Source: Terebella lapidaria (Eukaryota > Annelida > Polychaeta > Terebellida > Terebellidae). From it: 64,000 bases of DNA. Positions 1 through 10,618 of the stretch are shown in pieces. The stretch covers positions 26,561,402 through 26,625,401 of the forward strand of contig OX424567.1 in the NCBI GenBank assembly GCA_949152475.1, given 5' to 3'. Within the stretch, counting starts at the first letter, position 1. Each line of letters begins with the position of its first letter. A model generated the notes under the pieces. The model did no database searches, had not been told where the DNA came from, and saw only the letters and a program-made list of their open reading frames with translations. The translations under genes and the position numbers were made by a program.

Positions 1-2810
1 TCAAGGGCTGTTATTACCGGCGCCAGAGCTCTGTCAGCTCTCTGCGCCGGAGAGTAGCCACCCAAGTAGTTAGGCTCCTCATCCGTCGCGTCCGGCTGCG
101 CCGCAGCGGCCATCACCACAGGGGGCAAGGACCGCTCATACTCAGACTCTCCAGAGGACGAGGGTACCCACGAGGAGTACACCGCCGGACTCGAGGAAGA
201 CTCGCTGGAGCTGAGCCGCACCTCCGCTTCATATGCGGGACGCCCTCGCCGATATCGGCGGGTCCGCGCGCGGAGATGAGCCCTAGACGCTCCGGCCGCC
301 GTGTTGTTAGAGGGGGCGGCGGCCTGCGGTCTCCCCGGAACGTCCAATTCCGAGTCTGAGGACGAATCCGCGGCTTGCTGGAATGGCGCCATCCCTGCAC
401 AACCCGGATTCTTGCACTTATGACAACGGGACAGGCCGTCCGCGTTGCCGTGCAACTTACCAGCGCGATGCTCTATCTGCATGTCATACTCCTGGAGTTT
501 GACGAGCCACCGCGCCACCAAGCCATCGGCCTCACTATAGTTGAGGAGCCATCTCAGCGAACTATGATCAGTCCGCAAGCGGAAATGGCGTCCCAACAAA
601 TAGTGCCGGAAACGCTTGGTCATCGTAACCACCGCGAGCAACTCGCGATGAGTGGTACAGTAGTTCATTTGAGAGCGGCTCAAGGCCACACTCGCATAAG
701 CTACTACCCGCTCTTGCCCATCCACGATCTGCGAGAGGACACCGCCGAGCGCGAAGTTACTCGCGTCGGTGTCCAGGATGAACTCGCAGTCCGGACGAGG
801 GTGCCGCAGCACCGGGGCCACTACCAAGGCCTGCCGGAGTCCCGAGAAGGCGTTAGCCTGCTCGGCGGACCAAACAAAATCGGCGCCCTTTTCCGTGAGG
901 ATAGTAAGGGGACGCGCGATCTCCGCAAAGCCGCGAATAAACCTGCGGTGGTAGCTCGCGAAGCCCAAGAAGGACCTCACGTCCGCCACGTTACATGGCG
1001 GAGGCCATTTCTGTACGGCCGCCACCTTTGCGGGGTCTGGTCTCACTCCGGTGCCCGTTACCATGAAGCCCAAGTACAGGATTTCCTGCGCGAATAGCTC
1101 GCACTTACTTGGCTTCAATTTAAGCCCTGCTCCGCGGATGCGATGGAGCACCATCTGGAGGTTGGTGAGGGTTTCCTCGAACGACCGGCCATACACGACG
1201 ACATCGTCGATGTAGACCATACATCGCTTCCAGAGGAACCCTTTGAGGACCATCTCCATGAGGCGCTCGAACGTCGCTGGTGCGTTACAGAGCCCGAACG
1301 GCATTACCTTGAATTGGTAGAGCCCGTTCTTGGTAACGAAGGCAGTCTTCGCCCGATCACTCTCCTCCATCTCCACCTGCCAATACCCGGAGGCCAGATC
1401 CAGAGCACAGAAATAGTGCGACCCGGCCAGGGCATCGAAGGTATCCTCAATGTGCGGGAGAGGATATGAGTCCTTCCGCGTGGCATCGTTGAGTTTCCGA
1501 TAGTCCACGCAGAACCTCCACGAGCCGTCCTTCTTCTTCACCATAACCACCGGACTGGCCCAAGGGCTGTCACTGGGTTCGATGATGTCCAAGTCGAGCA
1601 TCTTTTGCACCTCCTGGTCTATGACCTCTTGGTGCACTATTGCTGCCCGACGAAGACGCTGCTTGAGAGGACGCTCGTCCACGAGGTCGATGCGGTGCTT
1701 GGCGACGTCAGTCTTGCCAACCGCACCATCAGGACCCATGAACACATCCGCATACTGCCGCAGCAGTCTGCGGAGCGCTTGGCGCTGCTCTTCATCCAAC
1801 CGGTCCTTCGGAACCCGAGATTCCAAATGGTCCGGCAGGGTGAACGGATCATCTCCGGCGGCCGCCGCCGCGCACGCAGCGCGGCAGACCGGATCGTCGG
1901 GGATGACACGACTCGAAGCCGCGGGAATAGCAGTAGCTGCTATGCATCCGCGCTTCAGTACAATCGGAGCATCCGTAGGATTCACCACGAGGATGGGCAT
2001 CGCGCGGGGGTTGGACATGACCAGGGCCCCACCCAGCACGAGCCCAGTTCCTGCGGCGAAACTGCTCACGGGTTGCACTATACACGGACGACCATCGAGG
2101 GGCATGCGGGGACGCCGCGGCCTCGTCTCGATGATCATCTCACTCATCGGCGGCACTACTACAGTGCGCGATGTCCGCATCTGGAATGAATGCATCGGGC
2201 CCGAGCGGAAGAGGAAGTGTGTGTCCTCTCCCATCCGGAACTCGCCAGCGCTAAAGTTGGCAATCACCCGGTGGACCCGTAGGAAATTCATCCCAATTAT
2301 CCCGGCCGCTCCGATATCCGCCACGATCGCCTCTGTCAGATACACCTTGTCCCCAAGGGTAATAGGCAGATCGATGATGCCATGGATACGGATGCGGTTG
2401 TCTCCCGCTCCGTAGAGCTTGTACGGTCCGGGATCTCGCAACTCGAGGTTGCGGAGTGCGGGCTCCTTCCTAAACGTTCCGGCGGCCACGAGGGTCACCT
2501 CCGAGCCTGAGTCTATGAGGAACCGGACCGGCTCCCGTCCGAAGGACAGGGGCAGGTACCAGCAGGGGTCCCTCACCAGCGCGCAGGTCGGGCGATACCT
2601 TTCGCACGCGCTGGGCTCATCTACGGAGTCCTCGCCATCCGCCTCAGCCGCGGAGGAGCTAGACTGGTCTCCAAGGACTACTTCCGGAGAAGTCATATCT
2701 ACTTGGGGTCCGTCCTGCTCATCAGCGGGTGGGGCGGCATCGTTTGCCACCGAACAACTATCCCCGGACGCAGTGTTGGTCGCCACCACGTCCGGATCTA
2801 GTTTCCCTGC
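1..2810 (-). CDS. pol: Gypsy pol polyprotein, N-terminal part (protease, RT, RNase H)
   Basis: The minus strand is open from near the gag end to the left edge of the window. Visible motifs in order are an aspartic protease motif FLIDSGSEVTLVA near 2505-2520, reverse transcriptase FCVDYRKLND near 1500-1530, the RT active site YIDD near 1200, and RNase H LDTDAS near 750-780 followed by TDHSSLRWL. A Ser-rich linker follows RNase H, and integrase would come next outside the window. Pol starts in a frame that overlaps the gag end, as is common in this family, where pol is made by recoding. Plus-strand ORFs across this interval are shadows. Confidence 0.85.
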
Positions 2811-5014
2811 CGCGGGTTCCGATTCTGCTGTCCCGGAGGACCAGACCGGAAGGAATTCCTCCGTTGCGGGCCAGGGAGAGCTCCCTGGTATCCGCGTGAC
2901 CGCAGGCGTTCCAACAACTCCGGACACTTCAGCCAAAAGTGTCCCTGCTTTCCGCAGAAGTAGCAGGGACGGTTCTGAGCTGGTCCGGAAGTGAACGCGC
3001 AACATTCTGCGGCTCCCGGAGCTTCGAGCCCGGCGCAGTGCGCAATCATCTGCGCGGCGCCGAGGTCGTATTCCTCCATGTCGCACTCGTCCGAAGGCGA
3101 GCGCGGCGCGGCGACCGGTGCCGCATGTGCGGGCGCCCCTGTAGAGGGTGCCGGCGCACTAACCCACTGCTGGGTAGGTTCCCTGGCGGGTTCCCGGACG
3201 ACCGGGTCCTGCCACGGGGTTACCTGCGATGCCTTGACCGGAGGAGGAGTCGCCGCCTGCGCGGGTACAGCCGAGGCCGGAGCCGAGGCTGGAGGCAACT
3301 GTCTAGGACGGACAGCCATCTCAAGCGCAAGCGCGGAGTCTATTGCCTCCTCCATCGATCGCTTTTCATGGGTGGCCAGCCCGTACGCTAGGTGGTAAGG
3401 CTGGCCATCGATGAACTGATCGATCAGCATCGTCTCAAACCGTCTGGAGTCCATGTCCGGAAAAGCTCTCCGGCCGAGTATGCGTAAGCTGTACGCATAG
3501 TCTGTCACGGACTCAGTCGGCTGGCGGATACGCGCCTTGAACTCTCGTTCAGACTGCCGCCGATTGGTCGTCGGCGGGAACAGCAGGCGAAGTTGACGAG
3601 CAACCTCGCCGAACGTCACTGTTCCTACCGGCAGACACGGCATCACGCGGAGAGCTTTCCCTTCCAGGCTCCCCGCGAGGACGTGTCCAGCTTCAGGCTG
3701 GGACCATCCTTCGTACACGGCGGTACGCCATACCTGGAGCAAGTAGTCCTCCAAGTCGGCGTTATCCCCGTTGAACCGTTTCCGCCACGAAGAGTGGTCG
3801 GGCCCGTCATCGCGTTTGCTACGCGCCCGACGTGCGGTCCCGGCTCCGGGGTCGTCCGTGTACTGCGGCAAGTTCCGCGCGCTTCCCGCGCCTGCGGCGG
3901 AGTCTGCCGGAGCAAACATCGACGCCGCGGACATAGGAGCAGGGAAGCTCACGTTTGCCGCCGGGATCATTCCCGCTGAAAACCCACTCTGGCTAGGTGC
4001 GGGCGGGGCTCCCATCGAACCTACTGGGTAGGCTCCAGAAGGGGCGGCAAAGCTTGGGGCCGAAGCCGCCTGTTGCCACTGCCCGTCCGACACACTGTAC
4101 GTGCCAGGGTAAGTCGACCACGCGGCTTGCGCTCCAACCGTCGGAACGGTCGACGCGGTCGCCAACGTGGTGCCTCCGAGCCGCGGGGCAGGCGCGGGTC
4201 CCATTGCGGGGGCCACTGGCGCCTGCGGACTCGGCAGGACTTGGGGAGGGGCTACTGGCCCAGACATCCCCGGACTTAGGGTGACCGACGGGTCAACGCT
4301 CGAATGCAGCTGATTCCGCTTGAACAGTACAAGCGCCTCGGATATCAGCCACCTCTCCCTCTCCGTCAAAGGCCCCGAGTTGCCTTGTGACAGCGGAGAA
4401 GGGGAGCGGTTCCGCCGGTCTGATCGTCCCTGATGGGGCGAACGGGCGCGGTCATAGCGCCCGAGGGGGGCCAGCTCGCCAAGTGCGTCGGTGAGCTGAT
4501 CCACCACACTGCCCGGTGCGGACCGACCAGAACCCATGCCGGAGGCTCGCGAGGGAGTCCACCCGGCCGGGTGCGGCATCTGGTATGACTGGTCCGCTCG
4601 TCCAGAAGGACCCGCATGCATTGGCGCTCGATTCCGGACGCTCGAAGGCGTCTTATGGAAGGGTGCCGTTTGCCACGGATCTGTTCTGGGCACGGGCGGG
4701 CGCGGCGTAGAGCCGTTGCCAGCTCCACCCACCGCGCCTAACACGTCAAGGTCCGGCCTTGACGGCAACTCCTGCAGCGGCCCCGCGGGGCTCGACCCTA
4801 CGTCCGAAGACGGGGCCAGGGACGCCGGAGTCGTCTCCGCGGACGGGGTCTTGTCCACGGAGGTTTCCGCGCGTTCCTTCCGGCCACCGGAGTCGTCCGG
4901 AGACGTCTCACGGTGGCTGTCGCGCGACCGGGTGTGGTCCGCGACATTTCCACCCTTATCCCTCCCCTTGGATTCATCGGCCTTATCTTTGGCCTTATCT
5001 TTCTCTTTAGTCAT
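2798..5014 (-). CDS. gag: Gypsy gag polyprotein (738 aa)
   Basis: This is one long open frame. The N-terminal ~370 residues are Pro/Ser/Ala-rich and low in complexity. A capsid-like helical region follows around residues 390-560, with WRKRF, a YDLLQVW-type helix run and a RLLFPP region as in Gypsy gags. A single CCHC zinc knuckle (CYFCGKQGHFWLKC) sits near residue 682. Gag packages the element's RNA into virus-like particles. The start at 5014 is the first Met after the primer-binding site and the leader. The product name rests on the knuckle and the position before pol. Confidence 0.85.
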   Translation of the reverse strand: MTKEKDKAKDKADESKGRDKGGNVADHTRSRDSHRETSPDDSGGRKERAETSVDKTPSAETTPASLAPSSDVGSSPAGPLQELPSRPDLDVLGAVGGAGNGSTPRPPVPRTDPWQTAPFHKTPSSVRNRAPMHAGPSGRADQSYQMPHPAGWTPSRASGMGSGRSAPGSVVDQLTDALGELAPLGRYDRARSPHQGRSDRRNRSPSPLSQGNSGPLTERERWLISEALVLFKRNQLHSSVDPSVTLSPGMSGPVAPPQVLPSPQAPVAPAMGPAPAPRLGGTTLATASTVPTVGAQAAWSTYPGTYSVSDGQWQQAASAPSFAAPSGAYPVGSMGAPPAPSQSGFSAGMIPAANVSFPAPMSAASMFAPADSAAGAGSARNLPQYTDDPGAGTARRARSKRDDGPDHSSWRKRFNGDNADLEDYLLQVWRTAVYEGWSQPEAGHVLAGSLEGKALRVMPCLPVGTVTFGEVARQLRLLFPPTTNRRQSEREFKARIRQPTESVTDYAYSLRILGRRAFPDMDSRRFETMLIDQFIDGQPYHLAYGLATHEKRSMEEAIDSALALEMAVRPRQLPPASAPASAVPAQAATPPPVKASQVTPWQDPVVREPAREPTQQWVSAPAPSTGAPAHAAPVAAPRSPSDECDMEEYDLGAAQMIAHCAGLEAPGAAECCAFTSGPAQNRPCYFCGKQGHFWLKCPELLERLRSRGYQGALPGPQRRNSFRSGPPGQQNRNPRQGN

Positions 5015-5126
5015 TTTTCGAGACGTCCTTGAGGAGCGGGCGATCCCCAGGGACTAAGGAGGCTACAACACTGTGACGGTAGGCTGCGATGGAACACTGT
5101 CGGACTGATCCTGGTCACGGCACCAA

Positions 5127-5870
5127 TGTAAAGTTATTGACTACCGTCCGCTCTTCGGGATCCTCGAGGATAGTCCTCTCTCATCCGAGTCCTTGCGGAC
5201 GCGCATCCGCTATTCCGGATCCTCGCGGCAGGGCCGCTCACCGGAGGTCGCGGCGGACACGGTAACTACTTCATCATTAACGGTAACCAGGTAACAGCCC
5301 ACCCGACACTCCCAGGCCTACGGACACCGTTCAGAAACTAGTTCATCCCTACGGTGTTAACTGGCGGGGCCTGGCGACCCGCGGTCTGCCTCGGGGACGG
5401 AACCCCGTACAGTCCGACATGCTGGCCAGAGCCTCTGTCACATGTCCCGGGAAGGGAGAGAGCTGGCGATCCACAGGGCCGAAGGCCCCCGAGTCAGCAA
5501 CTCGTCTCTCCCAGCCCGGGCCTCCCCACGGAAATCGTCCCCAGGGCTCTAGGAGCCCACTACTCAGACCCAGGGAACACAAAGCTCATGGCGAGCCTCG
5601 TGTGCGTCCTAGTCTCGATCTTGGACAATCTCCTCGAACGAGTCGCTTCCAGTGTATATATAATACACCAGAAACTGCAGGGCGCACGCGAGGTTAAATC
5701 GATCCATTGTTATAGTTTACTGGAGCGTAAATTACAATACGTCGCCGTGGCAACGCACGCTCGAACGGAGCATGTCAAAACAAGGCCAAGTACAGAAAGG
5801 CCACATAAATGGCATTTATGTTTACAATCACCTGCCGCGTGCTTAGGGCAAAATCGCCACATCCACAAGC
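5127..5870 (-). repeat. 5' LTR of the first Gypsy element (outer end approximate)
   Basis: The inner edge is set by the primer-binding site that ends at 5126; the LTR then starts TGTAAAG on the plus strand. A TATA-like run (TATATATA on both strands) lies near 5652-5660, so minus-strand transcription would start a few tens of bases lower. The GC-rich part (5127-5640) fits R-U5 and the AT-richer part fits U3. The outer edge and target duplication cannot be seen. Confidence 0.55.
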
Positions 5871-7100
5871 AGTGAATTACTTCGGTGAGATCAGGCCATC
5901 TGTGATAACGGTAAAATTCATTTATTAGTAATGTCAGCATTTGAATATCTGTTAAGATATCACCCGAATGATTACTCTTTTCATCACATGCATCGAGCCA
6001 TGTACTTGTTGTGTGGAATGTCTGGATGTTGTTACCTGCTCGATTATATTTACTACGTGTAACAAAGTGTTTGTTATTGACTAACAAAAATCCAGAAACC
6101 GCAGAAATTTTTAATGGGTAGTGCCAAATATGTATATTCAAACTTATAGTTGCCAAATATTCAAATTGTATTTCCTTCCCAGTGTAAATGTTGTCTTCCT
6201 TGAAAAAATGGGGCATACATGGCAATAGGACGCCGCGGTAATAAGTCACCGGCCAAAAGTCCTGTGAAACTCAAGTTCAAGAAGCAGTCGAGTTTGACTA
6301 CGTAAAAAGTTTCACAAATTTCTTAATAAGTTGGTGTTTGAATTTTTGTGGAGAATGACTCCATATACTTGTTGCGAAAAATGGCTCGATGGATTGGGTG
6401 TGAAGAATGGCTCGGTGTATTTGATGAAAAGGCTGAGTACTACACATGTGTCGGTGTTATCATCAATTAGGAAATGACCTTCTGTCGATTAGAGTTGACA
6501 GTCGCTGTCATTTGTGCTCTCGCAGAGAAAATCCGGAAAGTGCTGAATGGTTTTGCCGACAAGTGGGAGTTGAGTGACAAAATACACACAGTACTGTGAC
6601 ATTGGTTTCGTCGACATATACACAGTGCATTATCCGGCTCCCTAGCGACAAGATCTGTGCACCTATAGATAACCTCCAGCTTCACCACGAGGCACCATTG
6701 CATTTCGATTGCCTCATTAATTCCAGATGGCATAACAGAGGGATTCACCGAGAAACATTTTGTCGTACAATGGCACATATCTGGTTGGAGGACACAACTT
6801 ATGTTAGGGAACTAGATACGAGATATACAGTCGAAGGCCTACGAGGTCACCGGACAATGGTGAAAAGTCCAAGCATTCTCCAGCCGAATGACCATTTTGA
6901 GGTTTCAATGTCAAATCTAAGGGCTTCTCACTTGTGTGTGCGATTTGTCTGAGCTTCATTTTTCTTGCAATATTTTCCGGTATTTTATATTCTCTTTTTA
7001 AAAAAAAATATGACCGTACATTTTAAGGATATTTTGTTTCAGTACATATCAATTTTTCAAGGTTAAAAAAAAAATAAGAAAAGATATATCCAAATTCTTA
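5871..7100. other. Unassigned AT-rich stretch
   Basis: No recognised gene or repeat was found. Short ORFs on both strands (for example 5710-6249 minus and 6596-6952 plus) show no family motif and no convincing splice structure. They could include an unrecognised exon. Confidence 0.4.
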
Positions 7101-7850
7101 GAACATCAGTTTGTGGCGACTGTCCCATGATTTCAACACACGAGGTCTCAAAAGATTTCCTCAGCAGTCTCAGAGGAGGAATTTAAAATCCACAATGAGG
7201 TGGGGTTTTTTGGTCAAAATCGGCCACCATTGCGAAAAAACCATTAGAAGCAATTTGTTACCAGAAAAATAGCCCAAAAGGCTGATGTAGGTTACCGGAG
7301 AAATTTTAGTGCTGAGCCACAATTGTTTTTTCATCAAAATTGCTGTTTTAAATTTTCAATGTCACAATTCCAAATTCAAGTTCACCACAAAAGTCACTAT
7401 ATATGACTTCCCATCTGAATGTGCCAATATTCAGGTTCTATCTTGAAGTGCTCTAGGAGTTTACTACATACAGCTCCCACTATGAATGAAAAAATGGCTG
7501 AAATTTCCTTCAAGTCTGAACAATCTTACAATGACTAAACAAAATTTGGGGGCTGGAAATTGCTGGTCCGTCGAAAATTCAAAATGCCTACCCAGTGCAT
7601 ACCGGCAATTCATGAGCAACGAGATTCATGCAAGTCACAATGGTACATAAGAGTCTGGTGATCGCCACTGAAACTGCAATATGATTTCCCATTCGAATTT
7701 GCCAGTAAATAAACTCCATTTTGAAGTTTACTTCTCTTAGAAATTTAGTCCATGCACCTTATACAAGAGAAATTGAGTGAAAGTCCGAAAAAAAAATTCA
7801 AAGGCGAAAAAAAAAATTGTGTGCTGGAAATGGCTAGTGAAATAAAAACG
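7100..7850 (+). repeat. Family R repeat, diverged copy
   Basis: The stretch shares blocks with better copies at 10280-13390. These include the cggtaacc/ggttaccgg end block (7290), the 'gacttcccat...gtgccaat' block at 7400, the 'cagctcccac(t)atgaa' block near 7470 and the 'aaattcaaaatg...ggcaattca' block near 7570. It is AT-rich and non-coding. The class of family R is unknown. Confidence 0.55.
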
Positions 7851-8084
7851 AAATCAATTCACTAAAACGAATAGTAAATTGATTTGGGACGATTTATTTT
7901 AATTTATTTAAAACAGCCACAACGTGAAGACCGGCGATTCGAAAGCAACGGAACCTATTATGTCACAAAAAGGATTTTTTTTAAATAAAAAATTGTGTTC
8001 TTTTTATTAAAAACCTATCCCGCACACAGATAGATCAAAGCTATCAAGTTTGCATGTGTAACCACTAAACGCCATCACGCTCGC

Positions 8085-8465
8085 ATGTGAAAGCTTTAAA
8101 AGCTTTAAAACATTCGCACGTAGAAAGATTTTAGCCTTCCCCTTTCACGGGTGGAAAGTTCGGAGCTATAACGTTCACATGTGGAGACAGTATATGCTTC
8201 ACGTGGAAATTCTGACACCTATCACTTTCGCACATGTAAGTATTTAGGTTGCCACGTTCATACATAGAAAGATTCAAAGCTACCACGTTCACACGTGGGA
8301 GCATTTATACCTTTCCACGTTCGCACGTGGAAAGATTTAGGTTTCCACGTTCACACATAGAAAGATTCAAAGCTACCACGTTCACACGTGGGAGCATTTA
8401 TACCTTTCCACGTTCGCACGTAAAAAGATTTAGGTTTCCAAGTTCACACGTAGACAGATATAAAG
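8085..8465. repeat. Minisatellite of ~34-bp units with CACGTG cores
   Basis: Degenerate ~34-bp units of the form 'ccacgttc.cacgtggaaag.ttta' repeat through the interval. Three of them form a ~102-bp higher-order unit present twice (about 8248-8451). Many units contain the E-box palindrome CACGTG or a one-base variant. The ORF here (8249-8473) is a repeat artefact. Confidence 0.75.
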
Positions 8466-8639
8466 CCATATAAAGGCAGTCGGTGGTTGCCAGTCAGATA
8501 CACAATAGGGACCCCTAGCAATCCGTACGTGTACGGGAACGTGTACGTAAACGTCAACTACACTGTCCGCAAATGTGTCATTTACGCAGAAAGACCCCTG
8601 GATATCTAGCAAATCGTGATGTCACCATGTCGTTGACGT

Positions 8640-9130
8640 ATCAAAAAAATATCCGCGCATGTCACCAATGGGCTTCCGTACATTATGAAGGAAAATTTGG
8701 GTGAAGTCCCAAACAAATGTTTCAATGGCCAAAAAATTCATTTTCATGCCGACCCGTCCCAAAATCTGAATGGCCGCCACATGCAGACCGGCAATTCAAG
8801 GGCAGCGAATCTTATACACGTCACAGGGGTGCATGAAGGGAATCTTTTAAAATTTCAAAATTGATCAGACAGTCTCTGAGAAAATGACCGCCAGATTCCA
8901 AAACTGACCGTTTTTTTTTTCCCCAAAATGGTGGCCATTTCGAAAACAATTGTGAAAATGAAAAAAAACATCTTCTTCTCGAGATATTTTTTAGGCATAA
9001 GTGCAAATTTTCAGAAAGATTCGATCGTAAACTTTAAAGATGCAAAATTCAAAATAGGCGGTCAGTAACCTTAATTATGTAATATCAACTGCCGGATCAA
9101 ATGTCACCCTTTGAAAATGGACCTTTTCAC
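8640..9130 (+). repeat. Family R repeat, partial copy
   Basis: The stretch has the R blocks 'atggccgccacatgcagaccggcaa', 'tatacacgtcacaggggtgcatgaaggg' and 'attcaaaattgatcagacagt', and the 'cagaaagattcgatcgtaaac' block. Identity with the copies at 12500-13240 is obvious by eye but imperfect. Confidence 0.75.
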
Positions 9131-9955
9131 AGAGGCCTCTCGGAGACAATGAATATTCGGCAATCGTCGGGTTATTCCGTCAATTCGAACTAACCACTGA
9201 AGACTGCTCACTCGCACGTGCGTGTCATGATAAGGCCTAAAAAAATAATTTTCTGTTTCTCGTCCCCGCCCGCCTGTGTTCAAAAGCAGCCTCCCGGATT
9301 TTTTTATTTGCGATTCTCAAATAAAAAAATTCCCGCCCCTATTTTGAGAATAGTGAATGATCGAGACACCGAATCACACCATGCAACATTGGCATAACTT
9401 TAACTTACCTCCTTGTTTTCACTCTCCGCCACATGAGACAAAGACGCTACCAATTTTGAAAAAAAAATATTCCATATGTGGGAACATGTATGTAATAACA
9501 AATATAAAATTGTGATCACGAACTTATTTACTATATTTCCTCATGTATACTTCAATGGACATATTAACTGATAGAATGGTTCTCCACAATTACTCATCAT
9601 TGAAATATATTATCAACTGACGGTTCTTCATAATACTACTACTAGTACACATAATAATCCTGTCTGTGCTGACTGCTAGGATGATGGCACACCAGTAGTG
9701 CCAAGGTGCCCGGCCAAGAGCTTTCAAGCCCAAATAAATCAAGCCTCTAGAAATGAAATCATTAAAGTCATGTGTTACACATGATTTCAATTCTAAAGGA
9801 TTGATTTATTTGGGCTTGAATGTGTCTGTGCGCAAGTGTTTTTTTTAAATCAATCATTAAATCAAATTTCATTTCATACGTGTGAAATGTCGTCCCACCA
9901 AAAATAAAAAATAAAAAGTGCCTCCCTACCCAATTTTCTATTCAACTGAGGACGG
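9130..9955. other. Unassigned AT-rich DNA with one inverted-repeat arm
   Basis: Bases 9232-9280 (aggcctaaaaaaataatt..., ctgtttctcgtcc) are the reverse complement of the block at about 13410-13450, which may mark the two ends of a larger element. The remainder, including the ORF at 9590-9790, has no recognised coding content. Confidence 0.4.
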
Positions 9956-10618
9956 TATTTTTTGCGAAATAAAAAATGAAAAATAAAAATTAGCCCAAAG
10001 GCTAAGATAGGTTACCGGACAATTTTGGTTTGGCCATGGCAGCATTGGCAGGTAACAGACCTTGAGATTCACCAATCAAGGTCATCCGTGTGAAATTCGA
10101 TGTCACCATTACATGTATGTGTGCGGCATTTGATATTCTATATGTTCATAATACAAAGATATATCTGGGTGGAATAGTTTAGGCCACTCAGGTCAATTTA
10201 CACATTCCGAGTCAGACATTTGGCACTCAAGGTCATCTGACGTCAAGTTCAAGGTCATCACTAGTTGTGCTATATATGTCTTCCTATATGTTCATAATCA
10301 TGATAATGCAAACATGAGCTCTATCTGCAAGCATTTCATCTACAGAGGCAAATCTGGGCATTTTTTGACCCCAAAATGGCTGTTTTGACCTTTCAAGGTC
10401 ATTGAAGGTCAAATTCAAGGTCACCACACAAGTCGCCATATATGACTTCCCATTTGAAAGTGCCAATTTCTAAGCTGTATCTTCAAGTGTTTTATGAGTA
10501 CAGTCCTGACAGCTCCCATTATGAAGGAAAAAAGTGCCGAAAATTTTCTAAGTCCAAAATTTCTTTCAAAGGGTGAAAAAATTTTTTTCTCTAGAAATGG
10601 CCCAAAATGGATAGTAAT
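9955..10618 (+). repeat. Family R repeat, left part of an interrupted copy
   Basis: The copy starts with 'agcccaaaggctaagataggttaccggac' and runs through AGGTCA-rich blocks and the 'gacttcccatttgaaagtgcc' block to 'cccaaaatggatagtaat'. There it is split by the 1842-bp inverted-repeat element and resumes at 12466. The neighbouring copy at 12893-12930 shows the unbroken sequence. Confidence 0.8.

Larger units (their letters stand above)
1..5870 (-). mobile_element. Ty3/Gypsy LTR retrotransposon, 5' portion (continues past left edge)
   Basis: Read on the minus strand, the order is LTR (ending at 5127), a primer-binding site at 5110-5126 (TTGGTGCCGTGACCAGG on the minus strand), gag, then pol in protease-RT-RNase H order. 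This order identifies the Ty3/Gypsy family. Integrase and the 3' LTR lie outside the window. The visible gag and pol stretches look open, so the copy is probably young. The outer LTR boundary cannot be fixed because the partner LTR is not present; 5870 is an estimate from the drop in GC content. The RNase H end carries a small Cys motif (CHKCKNPGCAG) close to that of the element at 17504-30891 (CHSCKHQDCPG), so the two belong to related lineages with different primer-binding sites. Confidence 0.85.

Noticed and set aside
375-1097. Plus-strand ORF of 240 codons and neighbours to 5057
   Set aside because: They lie opposite the minus-strand gag and pol frames and show no family motif.
5710-6952. 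Small host gene candidates on both strands
   Set aside because: No domain signature, no start context or splice support; left as unassigned.
8249-8473. Plus-strand ORF with HVERFRFPRSH repeats
   Set aside because: It is produced by the ~102-bp minisatellite unit.
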